Shown piece after piece: positions 5,244 through 11,533 of a stretch of DNA of 11,533 nt. Numbering within the stretch: the stretch's first letter is position 1; the number at the start of each line of letters is the position of its first letter. The notes beneath the pieces were generated by a model. It had not been told where the DNA came from. It worked only from the letters and a program-made list of their open reading frames with translations, and made no database searches. A program made the position numbers and the translations under genes. The stretch is from Dysgonomonas gadei ATCC BAA-286. Its GTDB lineage: Bacteria; Bacteroidota; Bacteroidia; Bacteroidales; Dysgonomonadaceae. The stretch is taken from NCBI RefSeq assembly GCF_000213555.1, contig NZ_GL891983.1, forward strand, positions 1 through 11,533. Reading direction: 5' to 3'.

Positions 5244-6626
5244 TTATCTTACTACTCCACCCCCCAATACCTTATATAAGCCTACCATTGAGGATAATTC
5301 ATTCAGGATAGCAGTATTAAGGGCTATCTCGGCATCGAAGAACTGACGTTGTGCATCCAGCAGGTCAATATAGCTGATAACGCCGTTTACATACTGCAAT
5401 TTAGCCAGTTCATGGTACGATTTAGCCGAGTTGTACAATGCCTCCTGCGAACGATATACTTCTTTCATCTTATTAAAAGTCACAATGGAATTATTCACTT
5501 CTTTAAATGCTTCCAGAACAGACTTCTCGTAAGTATATACTTCTTGTTCATAAGCGGCCTTTGCGGCATTATGCGCCGCTTTATTTTTTCCCATATTGAA
5601 TATTGGACCTGTAAGAACGCCGGAAATAAACCATGTAGGGCTTTTTAGAAAATTAGACAACTCATCGTTCTCTCCGCCCAAACGCCCTGTTAAGTTCAGA
5701 GATGGAAACATCTCCGTATAAGCAATACCTACACGAGCATTCGTCTCTATTAGCTTTTGTTCTGCCTGTATCATATCCGGACGCCGCTTCAGGAGGGATG
5801 AAGGCATATCCACAGGCAGGCTTTGAGGAATTAACTGATGATTTATATCGCCTCCTACCCTCGGTATAGAGCCGGATGGAAATTCTCCGACCAGAACAAA
5901 CAAATCGTTCTCTTTCAGCTTTATTTCATTTTCCAGATTAGGGATCAGTGTTTCGGTACGTGCAAGTTCCACCAGACTCTGCCGGTATGGTATTTCCGAT
6001 GTCAGACCTCCCTCGTACCGCAATTTGGCAAAGCGGACACCCTCGCGGCGGGCTTCCAACGTTTGTTTTACTATTTCCAATTCACGGTCAAGCGCTTTCA
6101 GTTCAAAATAAGATTGGGCTACCTGTGCCACAATGGTCAGGTGCAGGGCTCTTTGCGCCTCCACTGTCTGCATATAAGCGGCCACGCCCGCATCATTTGC
6201 CCAACGGAGTTTGCCCCAGACATCCAACTCCCACGATACGTTCAGGTTTGCCCGCAGTTCAGGAGTATATTTACTGTTGTCTCCTCCATAGTTCAGATGT
6301 TCTTTTTGTCCGGCAAGTTCACCTCCAATCTCAGGAAATAAATTTGCAAAAGAGATACGTTTTTTGGCAGCCATTTCTTTTATACGGGCCACAGCAACAA
6401 GCATATCTTTATTATGGCCGAGAGCCTTGGTAATCAATCCCTGCAAAACGGTATCGGAGTATAGCGTACTCCAGCCGATATCAGATGCATCGCCAGTAGC
6501 CATACTTCCGGCATCAAAAGCCTTAGGCATATTCATCTCCGGCTGCTCATACTTCTGGCCTATCTTACAGGACGACAACAAAATAACAGAAATAATCAAT
6601 ATATATTTGGGTTTACTCATTTTCAT
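5244..6626 (-). CDS. RND efflux outer-membrane channel lipoprotein (TolC/OprM, NodT family)
   Basis: A 460-aa outer-membrane factor that forms the trimeric exit duct of the pump. The signal peptide ends in LSSC with lipidated Cys20, as in OprM-type channels. Two outer-membrane efflux repeats follow. The first has the helical MLVAVARIKEMAAKKRISFANLFP region, then a strand segment, then VAQVAQSYFELKALDRELEIVKQT. The second begins near SLLKRRPDMIQAEQKL and includes GPIFNMGKNKAAHNAAKAAYEQEV, ending with a long helix (ISYIDLLDAQRQFFDAEIAL). The length is typical. Its first ATG (6626) overlaps the end of the pump gene by 14 nt; a second in-frame ATG at 6620 would overlap by 8 nt. Either gives translational coupling. 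It is the last gene of the operon. Confidence 0.96.
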   Translation of the reverse strand: MKMSKPKYILIISVILLSSCKIGQKYEQPEMNMPKAFDAGSMATGDASDIGWSTLYSDTVLQGLITKALGHNKDMLVAVARIKEMAAKKRISFANLFPEIGGELAGQKEHLNYGGDNSKYTPELRANLNVSWELDVWGKLRWANDAGVAAYMQTVEAQRALHLTIVAQVAQSYFELKALDRELEIVKQTLEARREGVRFAKLRYEGGLTSEIPYRQSLVELARTETLIPNLENEIKLKENDLFVLVGEFPSGSIPRVGGDINHQLIPQSLPVDMPSSLLKRRPDMIQAEQKLIETNARVGIAYTEMFPSLNLTGRLGGENDELSNFLKSPTWFISGVLTGPIFNMGKNKAAHNAAKAAYEQEVYTYEKSVLEAFKEVNNSIVTFNKMKEVYRSQEALYNSAKSYHELAKLQYVNGVISYIDLLDAQRQFFDAEIALNTAILNELSSMVGLYKVLGGGVVR

Positions 6627-9600
6627 TCCTTTTTATCAGCTTTTTAATTTTCAAGAACTTAGGGAATTTCAATTCAGGAATTCTTAGTTTTTCTTTAAAT
6701 TTATAAACTAACACAAAGAAAAACGGCACCAGAATTATACCAAATGTAATAGCTATAATCATACCGAAAAACACACCTGTACCAATCGAATGCCTGCTTG
6801 CAGACCCCGGACCGGAAGCTATCACCATAGGCAGCATACCCAGTACAAAAGCCAGCGACGTCATCAGAATAGGACGGAAACGCAGTTTCGCTGCCTGCAT
6901 AGCTGCAAATATCGGCTGCATACCTGAATCCACCTGCTCTTTCGCAAATTCGACTATCAATATCGCATTTTTAGCGGCAAGACCGATAAGAGCTACGAGT
7001 CCTATCTGAAAATAAATATCATTGTCGAGCCCTAAAGCCCATATCCCTAAAAATGCACCCAATGCCGCAATAGGCAGGGACAGCAAGACTGAAATAGGTA
7101 CCGTCCAGCTTTCGTACAAAGCGGCAAGGAAAAGGAATACGAAAAGAAATACCAGTCCCAGCACGATCCCTGTCTGCCCGCTGGCTTTCTGTTCCTGAAA
7201 CGATAATCCGCTCCATGCCACGCCTATATTTTCAGGCAAATGTTCTTTCGCTATACGCTGTATTTCATGCATAACCTGCCCGGAACTGTGCCCGGCCGAG
7301 GGTGTCACCTGCATAGATGCAGATGTATACATGTTGAATCGGGTGATATTACCCGGACCTGTGGTATAGCTTGTCTTCCCTAATGCAGTAAGAGGAACCA
7401 TATCACCCGTCTTGGTCTTTACAAAGAACAGGTTTATATCGTTAGCCGTAGCCCTGTACGATTGATCGGCCTGTATATAAACTTTATATATACGGTTAAA
7501 CATATTAAAGTCGTTCACATACACCGAACCCAGATAAGCCTTCATTGTAGAAAAGATATCCGACATAGGTACTCCCAGCAACATGGCCTGATCCCTGTCC
7601 ACATCGAAATACAACTGAGGAATTTCAGATTGTAAGGAGGATGACACATTCGATATTAGCTTCGATTTCTCCGCATAATACATAAATGTATCTGTAGCCG
7701 ACACCAGATCATCCCATTGTGCATCGGATTTTGCCTGTAGCTTCATTTCCACCCCTCCGGCAGACCCTAACCCGGGGATAACAGGAGGACGGGAGACAAA
7801 CGACCTGATCTCCGGATAATTATAAAACTCTTTCTGTACATCGCGCATGACCTCATCTACGCCTTTTTTCCTTTCCTTCCACGATTTCAGAATTACGGTC
7901 AGCGTGGTGCGCCCCTGATTTGTTCCTACCCGGGGGCTGGAACCTGTTACATTTTGCACATACTCCACATCGTCGAGGGAGTCAACGTATCCGATAGCCC
8001 TGTCGGTAACAGTACGCATACGCTCCAAAGTAGTTCCTTCAGGCATTTCAAGCTCTACTGTAAAATAACCCTGATCTTCCTGCGGTATGAAACTGGTAGG
8101 AACAACCTTATTCAGCACAAATATAAAAACCATTACCATCCCGAAGCCCGCTAAAACACGGCGGGGATTACTGATAACCTTCATCAGTATATTTGCATAT
8201 TTACTATTCCCTGTAGCTAACCAGTTATTTATCTTACGGAAAACAACATTCTTCTTTTTACCTTCCTCCTCGGGACGCAAGATTAAAGCACACATGGCAG
8301 GACTTAATGTTAGTGCAACCACTGCCGATATCAATACAGAAACAACTATTGTTACCGAAAACTGCCTGTAAAGAGAACCTGTAATACCATCGAGAAAACT
8401 AACAGGAACAAATACGGCTGCCAATACCAGAGACGTCGCAATCAGCGCTCCCGCCAACTGGTTCATCGCCAGATGCGTTGCCTCCCTCGCTCCTATCTTC
8501 TTTTCCGCCATAATCCGCTCCACATTCTCCACAACCACAATCGCATCATCGACAACAATACCGATAGACAGTACCAACCCTAACAGGGTCAGCATATTCA
8601 GGGAGAAACCCATTGCCAACATAAAACCGAATGTACCTATCAGGGATATCGGTACAGCGACAATAGGGATGATAGAGGCACGCCAGTTTTGTAACGAAAG
8701 GAACACAACTATAATAACAAGCGCCAAAGCCTCAAATAACGTTTTATATACTTCATGGATAGACTCCCCGATATACTCCGTCATATCGAAAGGAATCAGA
8801 TAATCGAGCCCTTCGGGGAAGTCTTGTTTTATCTGTACCATAGCTTCTTTTACCTCTTCGGCCACTTGCATGGCATTGGCGCCCGGAAGCATATATATGC
8901 TCAGCATGGTGGCATATTTCCCGTTCAGTCCGCTTTCGGTACTATAAGATGATGCCTCAAGAGAAACCCTTGCTACATCACGCATACGAATAAATGATCC
9001 GTCATTATTCGCCCTCACCACAATATCTTCAAACTGGCTGACTGTAGACAAACGCCCTTGCGCTGTAATAGGCATTGCCACATCGACATTTACAATGGGT
9101 TGCTTACCCAATTCTCCTGCCGCCGACTCCCTGTTCTGGTCTTTCAATGCATCCTGCAAATCTTTTATCGTCAAGCCGAAACTTGCCAACCGGTCGGGAT
9201 ATACCCATATCTGCATACCGTAATAACGGCTGCCGACATTGGATACACGCCCCACTCCGGGGATACGCCTGATCACATCCAGTATATTTATTGTGGCATA
9301 ATTACTCAGGTATATCTCATCATATTTGGGGTCATCCGAAGTCAGAGCAATGGTCAATAACTGCCCCGGCGCCTGCTTCTCTACTGTGATACCACTTTGT
9401 AATACCTCAGCAGGCAAGCGGCTCTCGGCCAGTTTTACCCTGTTTTGTATCTCAACCGCCGCAAGGTCTGCATTTGTGCTTACATCGAATGTTACAGTAA
9501 TAGATAATCCTCCCGAGTTGGAACTACTCGACTCCATGTAGATCATACCCGGAGTACCATTCAATTCCTGTTCTATAGGGGTGGCCACAGCCTGCGACAC

Positions 9601-9771
9601 AGTTGTGGCATTCGCCCCCGGATAAGATGCTCCTATCTTTACCACCGGAGGCGTTATCTGCGGATATTGCTCTATCGGCAATAAAACTAAACCTATAATA
9701 CCGATTATAACAATCAATAAAGAAAGTACGGTAGATAAAACAGGCCTTTCTATAAAAAATCCGGGCTTCAT
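6613..9771 (-). CDS. RND multidrug efflux pump, inner-membrane subunit (AcrB/MexB, HAE-1 family)
   Basis: A 1052-aa proton-driven exporter, full length for HAE-1 pumps; it should trimerise and extrude hydrophobic drugs, bile salts or similar compounds. The start MKPGFFIERPV and TM1 (about 10-30) are canonical. Two large periplasmic loops (about 35-335 and 560-865) contain typical porter motifs such as SYPGANATTVSQAVATPIEQ. The proton relay is intact: Asp408 and Asp409 in TM4 (GIVVDDAIVVVEN), Lys934 in TM10 (GLAAKNAILIVEF), and Arg964 and Thr971 before and in TM11 (RFRPILMTS). These match E. coli D407, D408, K940, R971 and T978. The C-terminus is a Lys-rich cytoplasmic tail. Its ATG overlaps the adaptor stop by 1 nt (TAATG). 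Substrates cannot be told from sequence. Confidence 0.98.
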   Translation of the reverse strand: MKPGFFIERPVLSTVLSLLIVIIGIIGLVLLPIEQYPQITPPVVKIGASYPGANATTVSQAVATPIEQELNGTPGMIYMESSSSNSGGLSITVTFDVSTNADLAAVEIQNRVKLAESRLPAEVLQSGITVEKQAPGQLLTIALTSDDPKYDEIYLSNYATINILDVIRRIPGVGRVSNVGSRYYGMQIWVYPDRLASFGLTIKDLQDALKDQNRESAAGELGKQPIVNVDVAMPITAQGRLSTVSQFEDIVVRANNDGSFIRMRDVARVSLEASSYSTESGLNGKYATMLSIYMLPGANAMQVAEEVKEAMVQIKQDFPEGLDYLIPFDMTEYIGESIHEVYKTLFEALALVIIVVFLSLQNWRASIIPIVAVPISLIGTFGFMLAMGFSLNMLTLLGLVLSIGIVVDDAIVVVENVERIMAEKKIGAREATHLAMNQLAGALIATSLVLAAVFVPVSFLDGITGSLYRQFSVTIVVSVLISAVVALTLSPAMCALILRPEEEGKKKNVVFRKINNWLATGNSKYANILMKVISNPRRVLAGFGMVMVFIFVLNKVVPTSFIPQEDQGYFTVELEMPEGTTLERMRTVTDRAIGYVDSLDDVEYVQNVTGSSPRVGTNQGRTTLTVILKSWKERKKGVDEVMRDVQKEFYNYPEIRSFVSRPPVIPGLGSAGGVEMKLQAKSDAQWDDLVSATDTFMYYAEKSKLISNVSSSLQSEIPQLYFDVDRDQAMLLGVPMSDIFSTMKAYLGSVYVNDFNMFNRIYKVYIQADQSYRATANDINLFFVKTKTGDMVPLTALGKTSYTTGPGNITRFNMYTSASMQVTPSAGHSSGQVMHEIQRIAKEHLPENIGVAWSGLSFQEQKASGQTGIVLGLVFLFVFLFLAALYESWTVPISVLLSLPIAALGAFLGIWALGLDNDIYFQIGLVALIGLAAKNAILIVEFAKEQVDSGMQPIFAAMQAAKLRFRPILMTSLAFVLGMLPMVIASGPGSASRHSIGTGVFFGMIIAITFGIILVPFFFVLVYKFKEKLRIPELKFPKFLKIKKLIKRNENE

Positions 9772-10940
9772 TATTTATCCTCCTTCTTCGTTTCTTTATT
9801 TTTTTCCTGATCTATGATTTTTTGCTCTTCTTCCTTTGTACGGGGAATTGCTTTCTGACCATGTACAAGTTTCTGATAACCTTCAACTACAATATTTTCG
9901 CCTGCCGAAAGCCCACGTGTAACTACTATTTTGTTATCCTGTTCAGGTCCGGTTTCGACATATCTCTTTTCTATTATACTATCAGGGCGTACAACAAATA
10001 TAAAAGCACCGCCCTTTTCTATCGAAATTGCTTTCCGGGGAACAACTACTACATTTTCCAAGACATCGAGTAATAGTTTAACCCGTGTAAATTGTCCGGG
10101 AAGAAGCACCTGGTTAGGATTCGGTAATTCGGCACGCACGCCGAAAGTGCCGGTCTTCGGGTCCACTTGGGGTGATGCAAAGTCAACAACACCTTTTTCA
10201 TTATAGACCGAATTATCTGCCAGTGTTACGATAACGGTGGGCTGCCACGAACGGGTAGTATCCAGTTCTCCGAGATGCACGTTTCTTCTCTGGCTACGCA
10301 GATAATCCAGTGATGTAAGTTTAAAATCGACAAGTACCGTATCGCGTTTAACAACGGTTGCCAGCAACGATTTTGAATTGCCTACCAGTGTCCCTATATC
10401 CACATATCGTTCACTTATATAGCCGGACAATGGCGAGCGAACTACAGTATAGCTAAGCTGTAGCTCAGCCTGTTCCAAATCAGCCTTGCTCATCGCCACA
10501 TCGGCCTTAGCCATATTCAATGCCGCTACTGCATTATCCAAATCGAGACGGCTGGCCGCATTCTGATTATATAACGGTTCTATACGCTTGAGGTCGCTCT
10601 CGGCTTTCAATTCCTGAGCCTCATCCCTTTTTAGTTGAGCTTTTGCTTTTTCTACTCTGGCCTTGTAAGGTTTATCATTAATGTAGAACAATGGTTCGTT
10701 TGCCTTTACTTCTTTCCCTTCACTGAAAGTCATTTTTTCAAGAAAACCTTCCACCCTTGCATGTATCTCTACATTGCGGGAAGCCCTTATTAATCCTACA
10801 TATTCTCCATAAATTTCGATATTGTCTGTTGCTACAGGCTCTACTTCGACAATAGGGGGATCAACTGATGCCTTTTTACACGCACTCAATAATAGTGTAC
10901 AGAGTAAAGTTGCGGCTAAAGTACGTCTAATATTATTCAT
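9771..10940 (-). CDS. RND periplasmic adaptor lipoprotein (AcrA/MexA, HlyD family)
   Basis: The membrane-fusion protein links pump to channel. I start at the ATG at 10940 (389 aa). An upstream GTG at 10961 would add seven odd residues (MCCNTLY) before a normal lipoprotein signal. From 10940 the signal ends in LLSAC with lipidated Cys21. The first half-lipoyl segment is VEIHARVEGFLEKMTFSEGK. The alpha-hairpin follows (about 92-160) and carries the tip motif RxxxLxxxxxxS (Arg119, Leu123, Ser130), which docks with TolC-type channels. The second half-lipoyl segment is VVRSPLSGYISERYVDIG. Then come the beta-barrel (PKTGTFGVRAELPNPNQVLLPGQF) and a membrane-proximal domain. The last ~25 residues are a charged Lys/Glu tail. 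First gene of the operon; its stop shares one base with the pump ATG. Confidence 0.95.
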   Translation of the reverse strand: MNNIRRTLAATLLCTLLLSACKKASVDPPIVEVEPVATDNIEIYGEYVGLIRASRNVEIHARVEGFLEKMTFSEGKEVKANEPLFYINDKPYKARVEKAKAQLKRDEAQELKAESDLKRIEPLYNQNAASRLDLDNAVAALNMAKADVAMSKADLEQAELQLSYTVVRSPLSGYISERYVDIGTLVGNSKSLLATVVKRDTVLVDFKLTSLDYLRSQRRNVHLGELDTTRSWQPTVIVTLADNSVYNEKGVVDFASPQVDPKTGTFGVRAELPNPNQVLLPGQFTRVKLLLDVLENVVVVPRKAISIEKGGAFIFVVRPDSIIEKRYVETGPEQDNKIVVTRGLSAGENIVVEGYQKLVHGQKAIPRTKEEEQKIIDQEKNKETKKEDK

Positions 10941-10996
10941 ATATAATGTGTTGCAGCACACCTGTTAATGGGTATGCGATTTTTATCTTTCATCAT
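10937..10996 (-). CDS. Possible 19-codon upstream ORF of the efflux operon
   Basis: On the minus strand, ATGATG at 10996 opens a short frame, MMKDKNRIPINRCAATHYI. It ends at a TGA (10939-10937) that overlaps the adaptor ATG as ATGA. Such an overlap can couple translation of a leader peptide to the main gene. It lies within the predicted operon leader and would also explain why the adaptor starts at 10940. It has no recognisable family and no strong ribosome site, and could be a chance frame. Confidence 0.3.
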   Translation of the reverse strand: MMKDKNRIPINRCAATHYI

Positions 10997-11110
10997 TTAT
11001 AAAGCACAATGCCAGATATCGCCTGTATGAAAATGCGAGACATTTCATTTTAGTAAAGAACACTTTCTACAGATGAATTGTTTACAGTATAAACAGCCCT
11101 AAAATATGCG

Positions 11111-11118
11111 CAAATTTA
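11111..11118 (-). promoter_or_regulatory. Probable efflux operon promoter (-7 box)
   Basis: The minus strand reads TAAATTTG, the only exact TAnnTTTG between the adaptor start and the right edge on that strand. A start near 11104 gives a leader of about 165 nt that contains the uORF. The -33 position (about 11139-11142) lacks TTTG, so the promoter may be weak or activator-dependent. Confidence 0.4.
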
Positions 11119-11217
11119 TAGAATATTGATTAAACTTTAACTTAATCATTTAATAAATAGTATGAATCGCAGCCTTAAAAGACTCTAAAATTCAATAATA
11201 AATAGATATTACACACG

Positions 11218-11231
11218 TGCAATCGTTTGCA
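11218..11231. promoter_or_regulatory. LacI/GalR-family operator-like palindrome
   Basis: TGCAATCGTTTGCA is a 14-bp palindrome with six of seven pairs matched, centred on CG. It contains the AAnCGnTT core typical of LacI-family operators. It lies about 100 bp upstream of the predicted efflux -7 box and about 55 bp upstream of a weak plus-strand promoter-like site, so either side could be its target. No LacI-type regulator gene is in the window. Confidence 0.5.
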
Positions 11232-11483
11232 TAACAAAAAGGTAACATTTACATATTCTTTTAAGTCAAAACAAGATAGGACTTCTCATATTTGTATTGT
11301 GAATAAAAGATAACCATGAAACAAAATGATTATTTCTATCCATTTAATTTAATCAGATCAAATTGAAATATACACTGGTGAAACAAAAAACTCTTTTGAT
11401 ACTTATACAGATAAAATCTCAAAACAGAACAATTTTATCTTCCGGTTTTCTTACTGAAAATTTGGAAGTTATCTCTGTTTTGT

Positions 11484-11533
<50 letters not shown>

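Noticed and set aside
5838..6433. Two overlapping open frames (167 and 161 codons) antisense to the efflux channel gene
   Set aside because: Both are shadows of a clear OprM-type gene and match nothing recognisable.
8037..8371. Plus-strand open frames inside the pump gene
   Set aside because: They are antisense shadows of a continuous, intact RND pump sequence.
9771..10961. Adaptor start at the GTG at 10961
   Set aside because: It adds MCCNTLY ahead of an otherwise normal lipoprotein signal; the ATG at 10940 fits better.
11316..11366. 16-codon plus-strand ORF (MKQNDYFYPFNLIRSN)
   Set aside because: The upstream promoter match is weak, there is no ribosome site, and the length is within chance for AT-rich DNA.

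Overview
Organism. The window looks like the end of a draft contig from a Bacteroidota genome of the order Bacteroidales. The 16S rRNA 5' end at the left edge has the Bacteroidales form. My impression is Dysgonomonas or a near relative, but genus rank is a guess without a search. Promoters follow the Bacteroidota consensus (-33 TTTG, about 20 nt, -7 TAnnTTTG), Shine-Dalgarno sequences are largely absent, and intergenic DNA is very AT-rich. The protein families also fit: a DUF4369/thioredoxin-fold lipoprotein, a Q-starting mature outer-membrane protein, and an RND efflux operon with a lipoprotein adaptor and lipoprotein channel.

Layout. 1-172 is the 5' end of a 16S rRNA gene on the minus strand, cut by the window edge. 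Its leader and a good rrn promoter fill 173 to about 475. 562-1599 (minus) encodes a secreted protein with a small N-terminal beta domain, a proline-rich linker and a predicted outer-membrane barrel. A 279-bp AT-rich divergent region with inverted repeats separates it from 1879-3054 (plus), a lipoprotein with a thioredoxin fold that has lost its CXXC. Then comes greA plus a HIT-family hydrolase (3224-4090, plus, 6 nt apart). They are driven by a near-consensus promoter whose spacer is a perfect palindrome, followed by a long hairpin leader. A bidirectional terminator at 4113-4140 separates this pair from a convergent secreted alpha/beta-hydrolase (4153-4959, minus). Upstream of the hydrolase a 23-bp segment carrying a -7 box is duplicated.

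From 10940 down to 5244 (minus) lies a complete tripartite RND efflux operon: periplasmic adaptor, inner-membrane pump, outer-membrane channel. Its genes overlap at both junctions (1 nt and 14 nt), so they are probably translated in a coupled way. No regulator gene is next to it within the window. The gene-free right end (10941-11533) holds a probable weak operon promoter, a 19-codon upstream ORF whose stop overlaps the adaptor start, a LacI-type operator-like palindrome, and a pure (AG)n run of 49 nt that reaches the window edge.

How the genes work together. The efflux operon is a self-contained drug or metabolite exporter. greA-HIT is a housekeeping pair (rescue of stalled RNA polymerase; nucleoside phosphoramidate hydrolysis). 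The other genes appear to be single units. I see no defence system, CRISPR array, transposase or clear mobile element. The most notable features are regulatory: the palindrome inside the greA promoter, the greA leader hairpin, the duplicated promoter segment, the adaptor uORF, the LacI-like operator and the dinucleotide run.
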